Numbered from the stretch's first letter, positions 43,601 to 53,421 are shown. The stretch is DNA of 64,000 nucleotides from Ferrovibrio sp965278975 (GCF_965278975.1 NZ_OZ257126.1:2480001-2544000), one strand, 5' to 3'. Notes: generated from the letters alone by a model not told the origin. Program-made: numbers and translations.

Positions 43601-46164
43601 ATGCGTCTGGCTTCCTGAAATTGCAGGGTAGTAAACTGGCACTGCAATTCGATGGTTCGTGGGTACGGTGTTCGAGCTGTAAGTCTATTCATAGACCTGT
43701 TTCGACTATTGCTCATTGCCTTGATTGTGGTCGCCCGACAGTGGCCCCACTAGACCCGGCAAACGATACGGCATTCCTGGCTCGGAAAGGCTATTACCGG
43801 GCGCCTGCCATGGCTTCGCTCGCTGAACCGCCACGCCAACCCATGGCGTTGATCGCTGCCGAGCATACCGCTCAGTTGAACTCTCCACAGAATGAGGATG
43901 TTTTCTCGAAGGCCGAAGAGAATGAACTCTTATTCCAAGATGTGTCCGTGACGTGGGGGCGCGATGCCAGCAGGGCGTCAGCAATCGATGTGCTTTCGAG
44001 TACTACCACTATGGAGGTTGGTATTGACATCGGAGCATTGTCGGGTGTTGCACTGCGCAACATGCCGCCCGGTCGTGCCAACTACCAGCAGCGAGCTGGT
44101 CGGGCTGGTCGTCGCGGCAACGCGGTGGCGACGGTAGTGGCTTTCGGTAGTGCCGATAGTCACGATGAGCATTATTTCGTCAAGCCAGATGCGATGATCC
44201 GTGGGGATGTCGTAGACCCCAAACTGACGCTCAATAATCCAGACATTACGCAGCGCCACATCCGAGCCTTCCTGCTTCAGAATTATCATCAGGACAGGTT
44301 GCCTGATGTGGATGCGGCCCAAAATCATGACCTGTTCTCGGTGCTCGGTGAGGTCGCTGACTTCCGCAACGGCACGGCTATCTTGAACCGCGCGGATTTT
44401 GCCAAATGGCTTCAAAAGAACAAAGATGAGCTACGCGAGCGCATCGGCACATGGATACCCGGCGAACTATCGGAGAAGGACCGGGAGGAATTGCTTGATG
44501 GTTTTGTCGATGATTGCCTGAAAGCAGTGGACCGGGCGATCAAGTTTGACAGTGCAATGGCAACAGCATCTAAGGATGAGGAGACTGAAGAAGGCGAAGA
44601 GGCCGCTCAAGAGGGCGAAGAGAAACCCATCCGTAATACCGAAACCGGAAAGCTTCTTGACCGCTTGCTATACAGCGGCGTGCTACCTCGTTATGCATTC
44701 CCCACCGATGTTGCTACATTTCACGTTTTTGACCGCGCACGTTCGTCGAAATTCCGGGCGGTGATGCGGTTTGCACCTTCTCAGGGTCTCCCGATTGCTT
44801 TGTCGCAATATGCACCGGGCAAGCAGATTTGGATTTCAGGCAAGTGTTACTCCTCTGGCGCTATTTATTCACCCATGCGCGATGATCGGGACGATGCCTG
44901 GGAAGGGAAGCGCCTCTATTGGGAATGTAATGTCTGCGAATTTGCACAGACCACTGAGTTCGAGCCGGAAGACAAGGGTGTGACCCTCGACTGCCCGGCC
45001 TGCGGAACGACACACTCTTTCGGCCCTTCGCAATCTTGGCTGCGCCCGCCCGGCTTTGCTCACCCTGTAGATGTGGAGGAAGTCACATCACCGGATGATG
45101 TGCCTGAAACCAGTTATGCGACCCGCGCCAAGCTGACTATGAAGACGCCTGATCAGGATGGGGAATGGACGGTCGTAAACCCGCGCGTTGGTGCCCTTGA
45201 AGTCCGAGACCATCTCCTGGTTTCCAATAGTGGGCCCAAGAATGATGGCTATTCCTATTGCCTGAAATGTGGCCGCATCGAAGCGGCTACCGAGGAAAAG
45301 CCCATACTCTTCGCGGCGCATCCTAAGCCTTACCCTGACGAAAAGGAGCCGATATGCAGTGGCGACCGGACGGCGCAGCACATCGTTCTCGGCACTGACT
45401 TCATAACGGATGTAGTGCTGTTCTCACTCAGGGTGGCCTCACCGCTTCAACTGATGCCTGGTCAGTATCCAACCGACGTGGCCTTGCGCACAGTGAGCGA
45501 GGCACTGGCCAAAGCTGCCTGCGAATTGCTGGAGATTGAGCCAGGTGAACTCATGGCGGAATACCGCCCTGCGTTGACGCGAGACGGGCGCCTAGGCAAG
45601 GAAGCTGAAATATTCCTGTATGACACATTGCCGGGTGGTGCGGGTTTTTCTAGTCAACTCGTGAACCGCGGAAAGGAGCTGTTCGAGTACGCGCTCCATT
45701 TGATGAAGACATGCCCTGAACAATGCGATGCATCTTGCTATCGGTGCCTGCGGAGCTTTAAGAACAAGTTTGAGCACGGGCTGCTTGATCGCCATGTCGG
45801 TGCCGAACTGTTGGAATATTTGCTTACGGGCCACTTCCCTAGCTTCAATGCAAAGCGGCTGGAGAGTTCCACTAAGTTGCTGCTGGCCGACTTGCGGCGA
45901 CAAGGTCGTACCGACATCCTCTACAAGGAAAATGAATCGCTGACAGTGGATGGGCAGGACGTAGTTGCTCCCATTCTTGCCGAGCGAGGTGGAAAGAAGT
46001 TTATTGTCGCACTCGCTGCCCCTCTCACATCTGCCTATCCTGCCGACCCAAAGTTGGCGGCCATCAAGGGTGGCAGTGTGCCTTTGATCGTGGAGAACGA
46101 GTTGCTCGCTAGGGGCAATTTGCCCGCGACCACACGAAGCGTCGAAGCGAGGCTCACACTCTAG
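40624..46164 (+). CDS. druE: DruE-like giant DEAD/DEAH helicase with DUF1998
   Basis: 1846 aa. Walker A 'MTGTGSGKTESF' (117-128), DEAH box at 346-349 ('VLDEAHLYRG'), a Cys-rich zinc region around 555-600 ('DCGSRVLEFYSCRYCG'), another C-x2-C pair near 1020-1040, helicase motifs V/VI ('TTTMEVGIDIGALSGV', 'QQRAGRAGRRG' from Q1155). The DUF1998 C-terminal domain has 'YDTLPGGAGFSSQLV' and the four-Cys site 'CDASCYRCLRSFKN' (about 1700) ending 'LLDRHVG'. This is the DruE layout. It is the motor of the defence system, acting on nucleic acid. The usual DruE is about 2100 aa, so this one is shorter. Confidence 0.9.
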   Translation: MMTKTIQETIKQLHTSLRDYIEATYHISDPALIEQRKELLDKPGVIHQVPYIESTPKYKSGITFASMKGLPPATLEIYQLLSKADGELPQLLYDPPYKHQSESIEGCLINGRNLLIMTGTGSGKTESFLLPILGKLANEAKSSPKSFGGDFGVRALVLYPMNALVNDQLGRMRSLFGDPRVVKAFQGWAGRPPRFARYTSRTPYAGMRSGKKDSSKLMPFDDFYVEIQRLKDGPSSDEQRQAETIFKQLKARGKWPAKPDLPAWFGKKGSPWQDRKSRKYLRAVTLPNDTELLTRHEVQVTAPDLLVTNYSMLEYMLMRPIERPVFDQTKEWLRRNPHEKFLVVLDEAHLYRGAAGAEVGLLLRRLRDRLDIPPARFQVICATASFTDKDYAADFGAQLAGVPASTFTPIIGDLDLRSPDGTGAAIDAKILASIDIATFNEGTHPETRTEAVKPFLNHQGVTPTGDYERDLYEALKAFAPLGRLVNKTMKQAMPVFELGKELFPGVGQHAEEAVSALLTLGSAAKKEPNGPSLLPCRIHSFFRGLPGLWACLDPNCSKVPERERSGICGKLYGQPREQCDCGSRVLEFYSCRYCGTAYARAYTDDVDSPTALWSEAGRRLRMDGGETDAMLCLDLLLEPPSLPDKAEIADYDLETGRLNPNQHSGRMRSVYLRRNRIAPAVDEDGEQSRGADSRGQFAPCACCGKTAKFGQSYVQDHQTKGDQPFEALVSTQIQIQPSSPVAASKFAPLRGRKVLVFSDSRQVAARLAPNLQMYSVRDSLRPLIVWGYRELGKSTALRALLSLEDVYLAVLLASKKLGVRLRPELKQHETFDGEEAVEAAVASGVASSENGLLTLGMQFRSERPPEALLDDIINTIQNPFLGLEPLALASLREVAAITDGLAKLPDIPGIADTPATKIELTRAWLRCWRNYGFWLNAMPTSWFMRPRTQGTSVRGKKGKGKFDDMDTILTDRGARKIFNDYWTPELLKFFCQDASGFLKLQGSKLALQFDGSWVRCSSCKSIHRPVSTIAHCLDCGRPTVAPLDPANDTAFLARKGYYRAPAMASLAEPPRQPMALIAAEHTAQLNSPQNEDVFSKAEENELLFQDVSVTWGRDASRASAIDVLSSTTTMEVGIDIGALSGVALRNMPPGRANYQQRAGRAGRRGNAVATVVAFGSADSHDEHYFVKPDAMIRGDVVDPKLTLNNPDITQRHIRAFLLQNYHQDRLPDVDAAQNHDLFSVLGEVADFRNGTAILNRADFAKWLQKNKDELRERIGTWIPGELSEKDREELLDGFVDDCLKAVDRAIKFDSAMATASKDEETEEGEEAAQEGEEKPIRNTETGKLLDRLLYSGVLPRYAFPTDVATFHVFDRARSSKFRAVMRFAPSQGLPIALSQYAPGKQIWISGKCYSSGAIYSPMRDDRDDAWEGKRLYWECNVCEFAQTTEFEPEDKGVTLDCPACGTTHSFGPSQSWLRPPGFAHPVDVEEVTSPDDVPETSYATRAKLTMKTPDQDGEWTVVNPRVGALEVRDHLLVSNSGPKNDGYSYCLKCGRIEAATEEKPILFAAHPKPYPDEKEPICSGDRTAQHIVLGTDFITDVVLFSLRVASPLQLMPGQYPTDVALRTVSEALAKAACELLEIEPGELMAEYRPALTRDGRLGKEAEIFLYDTLPGGAGFSSQLVNRGKELFEYALHLMKTCPEQCDASCYRCLRSFKNKFEHGLLDRHVGAELLEYLLTGHFPSFNAKRLESSTKLLLADLRRQGRTDILYKENESLTVDGQDVVAPILAERGGKKFIVALAAPLTSAYPADPKLAAIKGGSVPLIVENELLARGNLPATTRSVEARLTL

Positions 46165-46186
46165 GATAAGAGCGCCGGAGGATGAA

Positions 46187-47035
46187 GTGACACACTTTGA
46201 AAAGCTAACGATTGCAGGGTGTCAGTACATTCAGGATGACGCTGGTCTCCACGTTTTTCATGTGAATAGCCCCCATGCTTTGATGCAAGCGGTTGGGTAT
46301 CTCAAATATACGGCTCAACCTTGGGAGCGCATATATTTGCGAGGGCAAAGTCGCCTGTATGACACACTTTGTCCCACGCTCTACCGTGGAATATCAAATC
46401 CAGTCACTCAGGGAAGGCGCCATGAGCGCCTATTGGAGGTTATCAATGAGTTTTTATCTGACTGTCCAATATTCAAAGACATGCCCAGCTATACCCATGA
46501 GCCATTGCTACAACATTACGGAATTCAGACGACATGGCTCGATATTGTAGACAACATCTGGGTGGCGTTATGGTTTGCGCTCCATCGCGCCAGCTCATCC
46601 GGGCCTCAATTCCAGTATTTGCATTTTGACACGAGAAGCTCCCCAGCAGATGGAGAGTTTGGTTACATTGTGCTGATCCGAACAGAAGATAGCAGAATAG
46701 AGAAGGTCAAAAAGGGTATTTCTAAAGGAGGCAAAACTGAAGTTATCGATCTTCGGATTGCTGCCCCCTCGGTTTTCTTGCGCCCGCATGCTCAGCACGG
46801 CCTTCTGTTCCGCGTCAGGGGGACCGAAGGGGGGCGTCTCATGGATTATTCAAACTCGATTGCAGGGATTGTTAGATTTCCACTGGAGGCGGGAAAATTG
46901 TGGTTGGGGTCTGGCGCGCTACATAATGTCCGAAGCCTTTTCCCGCCTCCGTATTTCGATAACGGATATCAGATACTTCTTAGTGTGTCTCTTTCTGAGA
47001 AATCTATAGGTGTGATCAATCACATTGGTGCTTAG
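46187..47035 (+). CDS. FRG-domain protein following Druantia
   Basis: 282 aa; GTG start 46187 with GGAG upstream, 22 bases after the helicase stop, so it is likely in the same transcript. FRG motif: 'IYLRGQSRLYDTLCPTLYRG' (the F/Y-R-G core), then 'LLQHYGIQTTWLDIVDNIWVALWFAL', the invariant Q-H-Y/F-G and D...A..FA block. The FRG function is not established, but the domain is frequent beside defence genes. It could be an extra effector of this Druantia-like system or an independent gene. Lower GC than the operon before it. Confidence 0.85.
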   Translation: MTHFEKLTIAGCQYIQDDAGLHVFHVNSPHALMQAVGYLKYTAQPWERIYLRGQSRLYDTLCPTLYRGISNPVTQGRRHERLLEVINEFLSDCPIFKDMPSYTHEPLLQHYGIQTTWLDIVDNIWVALWFALHRASSSGPQFQYLHFDTRSSPADGEFGYIVLIRTEDSRIEKVKKGISKGGKTEVIDLRIAAPSVFLRPHAQHGLLFRVRGTEGGRLMDYSNSIAGIVRFPLEAGKLWLGSGALHNVRSLFPPPYFDNGYQILLSVSLSEKSIGVINHIGA

Positions 47036-47416
47036 CTGCGGTATGAAATCCAAGGGCAGACCAGGATGAAGTGGCGGTGTGAATATTATGTGGCCATTTT
47101 TCTGCGCAACGGAAAATCCTGGAGTGCTCAACTTCTCGTTTTTATGGCATCAACTAGTCGCTCATTGTAGCAAAGATATTCTGAGATGTATTGTGCGCCT
47201 CTATCCACTGTTGTGAATAGTGTGGCGTAAGATGATAGATATATTGGTTGTGATTTTCTTCGATGGTCATTATCGTTGCCAGACCCTAGTGTTGAACTTA
47301 AATCCATACTCTTCGTAAAAATAGGTAAATATTGAAGTTTGTGAAAGTGCGTGTCGCGCGACATGATGAAGCTAGGAATTTGCAGCAATTAAAAAAGCTA
47401 TCTAGCGAGGTGAATT
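47036..47416. other. AT-rich intergenic region between FRG gene and integrase
   Basis: 380 bp without a convincing gene. A reverse frame at 47128-47388 has no ribosome site and no recognisable protein features. No hairpin followed by T-run was seen. Confidence 0.5.
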
Positions 47417-48412
47417 TCACCCCAACTCCTTCGCCAATTCCTCCGCCCGGATATGCGCGTAGCGTTTCAGCATCTCCATCGAGCGATGGCCGGTGATCAT
47501 GGCGATCTGCATGTCGCGGAGGCTGGTTTTCTCGAAGAAGCGGCTGGTGGCTTCGTGGCGCAGGTCGTGGAAATGCAGGTCGTCAAGCTTGGCCTTCCGG
47601 CATACGGAGAGGAAGGCGTGGCTCACGGCGCGGCCGACTTCGATATCGAATAGTTTGCCTTTGCCGCCCGTCATGGCTTGCCAGGCGCGCAGCACCTCGA
47701 TGGCCCTGGATGAGAGCGGCACGGTGCGGCTGGAGCCGTTCTTGGTCTCCCTGAGAAAGATGGTGCGGCGGTCGAGGTTGACGTCATCCCAGGCCAGGCC
47801 GACGAACTCGCCCTGGCGCATGGCGGTCTCCAATGCCAGCCGTACCATCGTGCCGAGCCATTTGCTTTTCGAGGCGTCGCAAGCGGCGAGCAAGATGGAC
47901 TCTTCGTCCGGCGCCAGGCGTCTATCCCGCCCTCTCGGCAAGGTCGGCTTCTTCACCTTGCCGACCGGGTTGACCAGGCTCTCCATACTCCATTCCGAAC
48001 TGGCCACGGTGAAGACGTTCGAGAGCAGGTTGAGGTAGTGGACAACGGTTTGCGGGCTGCGCTGCTTGAGAAACTGGTCGCGCCAGGCGGCAATCTCGGA
48101 GGCGCGGATCGAAGCCAGGGAGCGGGCGGCCAGGTCGGTGCCTAGCCAGTAGCGCAGGATGCCGGTACTTTGCTTGATGCCCTTCTTGAGCGGCACTTTC
48201 TCGGACAGGTATCGCTCCAGGGCCTCCTTCAGCGTGGTCCGCTCGGCCTCGATGCGGCCGGGGTGAAACCGGCCGGCGTCGATATCGGCCTCGATCTGCC
48301 GCGCCCAGGCTTCGGCCCGCACCTTGGTCTCGAAGGTGTTGGCGGTAGTCACGCCTTTGCGGCGTATCTTCGCCTGCCATTGCCGCTCGCCGCGATGGGA
48401 AATGGTCGCCAT
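47417..48412 (-). CDS. Tyrosine-type integrase of the tRNA-Gly island
   Basis: 331 aa. Arm-binding-like N-terminus (1-60, 'RQWQAKIRRKGVTTANTFETK'), SAM-like core-binding domain (about 65-150), and catalytic domain with Arg in 'ETAMRQGEFVGLAWDDV', Lys in 'RETKNGSSRTVPL', 'HFHDLRHEATSRF' (H-x-L-R-H) and 'ITGHRSMEMLKRYAHI' (His, Tyr nucleophile). It reads away from the tRNA 105 bases off, the normal place for a tRNA-targeting integrase. It should recombine the 48-bp att sites at 13883 and 48515. A full-length enzyme, unlike the 191-aa recombinases of the two modules. Confidence 0.93.
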   Translation of the reverse strand: MATISHRGERQWQAKIRRKGVTTANTFETKVRAEAWARQIEADIDAGRFHPGRIEAERTTLKEALERYLSEKVPLKKGIKQSTGILRYWLGTDLAARSLASIRASEIAAWRDQFLKQRSPQTVVHYLNLLSNVFTVASSEWSMESLVNPVGKVKKPTLPRGRDRRLAPDEESILLAACDASKSKWLGTMVRLALETAMRQGEFVGLAWDDVNLDRRTIFLRETKNGSSRTVPLSSRAIEVLRAWQAMTGGKGKLFDIEVGRAVSHAFLSVCRKAKLDDLHFHDLRHEATSRFFEKTSLRDMQIAMITGHRSMEMLKRYAHIRAEELAKELG

Positions 48413-48449
48413 TGATCGAACCTGAGTTCAGAGGGTTGGCTTCCCCCTG

Positions 48450-48472
48450 ACTGTCCCAAATTTGTCCCAAAA
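48450..48472. repeat. Candidate integrase arm site, right end
   Basis: 23 bp identical to 14049-14071, with TGTCCCA at 48452 and 48463. It lies between the integrase start and the right att core, inside the island. Confidence 0.6.
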
Positions 48473-48514
48473 TTTCAAGATGAGAGCGGGCGTGGCGTTT
48501 AAGTTGTTGATTTA

Positions 48515-48562
48515 ATTGGAGCGGGTGAGGGGAATCGAACCCCCGTCGTAAGCTTGGGAAGC
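48515..48562. repeat. Right attachment site (att) within tRNA-Gly
   Basis: 48 bp identical to 13883-13930; covers the tRNA 3' half plus two flanking bases. The insertion regenerates the tRNA, so the gene stays intact. Confidence 0.93.
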
Positions 48563-48590
48563 TTCTGCTCTACCATTGAGCTACACCCGC
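48517..48590 (-). tRNA. tRNA-Gly (anticodon CCC)
   Basis: 74 nt including an encoded CCA. Acceptor GCGGGTG pairs with CACCCGC; D arm GCTC/GAGC; anticodon loop TTCCCAA gives CCC; T arm GAGGG-TTCGATT-CCCCTC-like with the conserved TTCGA. The outermost anticodon-stem pair is G-A. It is the integration target of the island on its 3' side. Confidence 0.95.
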
Positions 48591-48661
48591 GCGCCGGCTG
48601 GGCGCACCTTAGCCAAGCCGGCGCGGGGCTGCAAGGTCAGAGGGAACCTAAAGCCCGGCGA

Positions 48662-49396
48662 TTACCCCCGTGGCGCCGGCGCCAGAGCGGCGGTGCTGAG
48701 GCGCTGGGTCATGGTTTCGACTTCATCGCGGCTGACCGGCCAGGAAGTCGCCTGAGTGGCGGTGAATTTATTGCCCCGCCATTGCTGATAGATCTTAACC
48801 AGCGTGTCGCCTTGCTTGCCAAACCAGAAGACGCCGACCTCGCCGACGCCTTCGCCATAGCCGCTGCCGACCGCTATGTTGGGCGTGTTCTGGCAGACGA
48901 CACGGATCAGCGTGTAATCATTGGCCAGCGGCTGCACCGTGGCGGTGAAATTTTCCCGGCCACAGGCCTGTACCAGCGGCGTCAGGGATTGATTGATGAA
49001 TTCCGGCAGCGGCATGCCAGGCAGCTTCTGTGCCACTACGCCGTATAGCCGCTTCCACGCCTTGAAGGTTTCGCCCTTCGGAATCTGTTCCTGGATGAAA
49101 GCCGAATCCCGTTGCTGCCGGTTCACTTCGCTGCCGTTGAGCGGATCTTCGTATTTTTGCCAGCTGGGTCCAGGATGCTGTGCCACGGCATCGAACAACC
49201 GCACTGTCTGTGTTGTCTTGTCGGCGCTCTGTGCCGCATTGATTTGAGCCGCATTGGTTTGAGCCGCACTGACCGTAGACAATGTGCTGCCGACAAGCAG
49301 AGCCAGCATCAGGGCCGCGCCGTGCCGGCGCGAACGGAGCCAGGAATGCGGTGGCCGCTTCAATTCTCCGGATGAAATCGTACACTGTCGCGGCAT
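48662..49396 (-). CDS. Secreted protein of unknown function
   Basis: 244 aa, GGGAG ahead of ATG 49396. Long basic n-region then a hydrophobic signal core (about 28-45, ending 'STVSAAQ'). A short N-Q-A repeat follows ('TNAAQINAAQ'). The mature domain has two Cys ('VQACGRENF', 'VRVVCQN'-like) that could form a disulfide. No recognised family. First gene of the backbone side after the tRNA, with moderate conservation expected. Confidence 0.7.
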   Translation of the reverse strand: MPRQCTISSGELKRPPHSWLRSRRHGAALMLALLVGSTLSTVSAAQTNAAQINAAQSADKTTQTVRLFDAVAQHPGPSWQKYEDPLNGSEVNRQQRDSAFIQEQIPKGETFKAWKRLYGVVAQKLPGMPLPEFINQSLTPLVQACGRENFTATVQPLANDYTLIRVVCQNTPNIAVGSGYGEGVGEVGVFWFGKQGDTLVKIYQQWRGNKFTATQATSWPVSRDEVETMTQRLSTAALAPAPRG

Positions 49397-49472
49397 GATT
49401 GATCTCCCGATTTGCTCGATAAATACAATTTGTAATGAGCATTTCGGAACTTCAAGTGCGACCTTATCAACC

Positions 49473-49985
49473 TCAGATAGGGAAGATCAGGCAGGTGGTG
49501 GTACCGTGGGCATAGAGCCTGCCACTGGCATCGTAGAGATGGCCCTCGGCGGTGCCGACCTGGCGGCCGACATTGACGATCTTGCCGACGCAGAAAACCG
49601 GGCCGATCTGGTCGGTGAGGCCGCGCACCAGATGCACGCGGTATTCCAGCGTGGTGTAGCCGGTGCCTTTCTTCAGGGTGCTCTGGATGGCGCAGCTCAT
49701 GGCGCTGTCCATCATCGTGCCGGTGAAGCCGCCATGCACGCTGCCGATCGGATTGTAATGCCGCTGCTGCGGCCGGGCGGCGAACACCACGCGGCCCACT
49801 TCGGCCTCATGGATCCACATATTCATGCCTTCGGCGATCGGCGCACCGGGAAATGTGCCGTTCATCAGGCCGCGGAACAGGTCGATGCCGTCCAGTTCGC
49901 GCAGCTTCTCCAGCGGCAGCACGCCGAAAACCGGATTGGCCGGTGGCTGGACATCGCTCGGAAAACGGGGGGCGGCTTCAGCCAT
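49473..49985 (-). CDS. PaaI-family (hotdog) acyl-CoA thioesterase
   Basis: 170 aa from ATG 49985, chosen by AAGGAGG six bases upstream. Hotdog motif 'HYNPIGSVHGGFTGTMMDSAMSCAI' with the catalytic region H-G-G and the following Asp, and strands 'TTLEYRVHLVRGL', 'GKIVNVGRQVGTAEGHLYD', 'LYAHGTTTCLIF'. It hydrolyses acyl- or aryl-CoA thioesters. Divergent from a MarR regulator with a dyad between them, so probably controlled by it. Confidence 0.88.
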   Translation of the reverse strand: MAEAAPRFPSDVQPPANPVFGVLPLEKLRELDGIDLFRGLMNGTFPGAPIAEGMNMWIHEAEVGRVVFAARPQQRHYNPIGSVHGGFTGTMMDSAMSCAIQSTLKKGTGYTTLEYRVHLVRGLTDQIGPVFCVGKIVNVGRQVGTAEGHLYDASGRLYAHGTTTCLIFPI

Positions 49986-50017
49986 GACGGTTCCTCCTTG
50001 GCGGGGCAGTTTAATTA

Positions 50018-50029
50018 GTGTAGATACAC
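50018..50029. promoter_or_regulatory. Candidate MarR operator
   Basis: GTGTAGATACAC, a dyad with 5-bp arms, six bases before the MarR start and 33 before the thioesterase start, in the only gap between them. Confidence 0.55.
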
Positions 50030-50034
50030 ATATT

Positions 50035-50559
50035 ATGACTTCCGCCACCATGCGCAACCCTCTTGCCCCGCCTGACCCAACGGCAGGGCATGATGAATCG
50101 GCCTGGCCGGAGCCGAAGCCGGATGGGCGGGAATACTGCCCGTGCTATGAGTCCCGCCGCCTGGCCCGGCGGGTGAACCTGTTCTACGAAACCACCATCG
50201 GGTTGACGGCGGCACAGTTCAGCCTGGTCGGTTTCGCCCTGGCGCGGCCGGGCGTGTCGATTTCCGAAATGGCGCGGCTGCTGGATGTCGACCGCACCAC
50301 GGTGACGCGCAACCTGGCGATCCTGGAGCGGCTTGGCCTGGTGCGGCAGGAAGCCGCGCCTAAGGATGCCCGCCGCCGCGCGCTCTACACCACGGCGGAG
50401 GGCCGCATCGCCTGGCGTGCCGGTTTGGCGGCCTGGCGCGCGGCGCAGGCCCGGTTCAAGCAGCAGATCGGCGGCCAGGAATCTTTCGATGCCTTGATCG
50501 GCCTGCTGCGGCAGACTGCTGATCTGCTGCCCGGCGAGGCTTCTAACTCTGCAATCTAG
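50035..50559 (+). CDS. MarR-family transcriptional regulator
   Basis: 174 aa from ATG 50035 (50050 also possible). Winged HTH: 'TAAQFSLVGFALARPGVSIS', 'MARLLDVDRTTVTRNLAILE', 'GLVRQEAAPKDARRRALYTT' (the wing). Before it lies 'EYCPCYESRRLARRVNLFYE', with a Cys pair that could be redox-sensitive. It probably represses itself and the divergent thioesterase gene, releasing on an aromatic or acyl ligand or on oxidation. Confidence 0.88.
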   Translation: MTSATMRNPLAPPDPTAGHDESAWPEPKPDGREYCPCYESRRLARRVNLFYETTIGLTAAQFSLVGFALARPGVSISEMARLLDVDRTTVTRNLAILERLGLVRQEAAPKDARRRALYTTAEGRIAWRAGLAAWRAAQARFKQQIGGQESFDALIGLLRQTADLLPGEASNSAI

Positions 50560-50687
50560 TTGTGCTTTAGTCGAAAGCGGGCGGCCTCGCGCTTGGCCTG
50601 TGCGGCGCTTTTGTGAATAATCCCTGGTGAAGGCGCGCCGGGCTTGAGCGGCGCCACAAGAATCTGTTGCCTAGGGAGAGCACCGCC

Positions 50688-52631
<1,944 letters not shown>

Positions 52632-52648
52632 TCGGCTCTTTCGCCTTC

Positions 52649-52713
52649 GTCATGCTCGCGAAAGCGAGCATCCCATTAAACGAAAATGGGACCCTCGCTT
52701 TCGCGAGGGTGAC
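52649..52713. repeat. REP/BIME-like palindromic element
   Basis: Three hairpins in 65 bp between convergent genes: ATGCTCGC-GAAA-GCGAGCAT (52652-52671), CCCATT-N7-AATGGG (52672-52690) and ACCCTCGC-TTTC-GCGAGGGT (52691-52710). The outer units are inverted to each other and the whole begins GTCA and ends TGAC. This resembles the GTCAT...CGCGAAAGCG palindromes dispersed in many proteobacteria. It may also end transcription. Confidence 0.8.
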
Positions 52714-52734
52714 ACAAGGTGGGATACGGCAGAA

Positions 52735-53421
52735 TTAGAGACCGCAGCGTTTCCACTGGCTGATATCCCAGTGGAAATGCGCGCCATGGGCGGCGTCGCT
52801 GTTCGGCGTCAGCACCACGGAGAAATAGTCGCAGCTCTTGCGTGCCACCTCGCGCAGATAGGCGCCGAAGGCATCACGGCTGCGCCATTGCCGGTCGATG
52901 GAAATGCGGGTTTCGTCCATCAGGCTGAAGCCCCAGATGTCGATGGCCCGGCCATGGCCATGTTCGGAAATCCGGCTGCCATTGCCGGTCATGCGCTTGC
53001 AGGTGAAGCCGCCGGCATGGTTCAGCCGCCGCAATGGCTTGCCGAAGGTGCCCAGCGCCAAGGGCTTCAGCACATCGCGTTCGAATTCCATCAACCGCAC
53101 CGCCATCGGGCAGGTCAATTCCACCGGGCGGTTCAGTTCCAGCGTGGTGCGATCCAGGCGCACGCCATTCTCCAGCGTGCAGCCGCCACGGCCCTGTTCG
53201 GCCTGGGCTATCGGCTCGAATTGCGCACCGAGTGCAGTGAGATCGTTGAGACAGACCGACTGGATGGCATCGCGGTTCGGCCATAGTTTCAGGCTCGGCG
53301 GCGGCACCGGTACGGCGACAGGCTGCGGCGGCGGGGCCGGCACCGGCCGCGGTGCCTGGGCGCAGGCCGCCAGCAGGCCGAGCAGCAGAATTGCCGCTAG
53401 ATGTCGGATACTGGCAGCCAC
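52735..53421 (-). CDS. Extensin-like lipoprotein
   Basis: 228 aa from GTG 53421 with AGGAGG upstream; the longer frame lies inside epmA. Lipobox 'LLGLLAACAQAP'. A Pro-rich linker ('PVPAPPPQPVAVPVPPP') precedes the extensin-like C-terminal domain: 'CTLENGVRLDRTTLELNRPVEL' region, 'GGFTCKRMTGNGSRISEHGHGRAIDIWGF' and 'AAHGAHFHWDIS', with the S-x-H-x...D and H-x-H zinc-peptidase-type residues. Possibly a cell-wall enzyme. It overlaps the 3' end of epmA by 25 bases and is probably cotranscribed. Confidence 0.85.
   Translation of the reverse strand: MAASIRHLAAILLLGLLAACAQAPRPVPAPPPQPVAVPVPPPSLKLWPNRDAIQSVCLNDLTALGAQFEPIAQAEQGRGGCTLENGVRLDRTTLELNRPVELTCPMAVRLMEFERDVLKPLALGTFGKPLRRLNHAGGFTCKRMTGNGSRISEHGHGRAIDIWGFSLMDETRISIDRQWRSRDAFGAYLREVARKSCDYFSVVLTPNSDAAHGAHFHWDISQWKRCGL

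Larger units (their letters stand above)
13883..48562. mobile_element. Genomic island in tRNA-Gly(CCC): metal resistance, module B and Druantia-like defence
   Basis: 34.6 kb between two perfect 48-bp repeats (13883-13930 and 48515-48562). The integrase is adjacent to the tRNA, and a 23-bp sequence is shared just inside each end. It holds a RES toxin pair, Rep-like protein, HTH protein, Cd/Zn block, module B, Druantia-like operon and FRG gene. No conjugation genes are visible, so it looks like an integrative mobilisable or defective island. DNA left of 13883 is also accessory, so this island may sit in tandem with an older one at the same tRNA. Confidence 0.88.

Noticed and set aside
47128..47388. 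86-codon reverse frame beside the integrase
   Set aside because: AT-rich, no ribosome site, no recognisable protein features.
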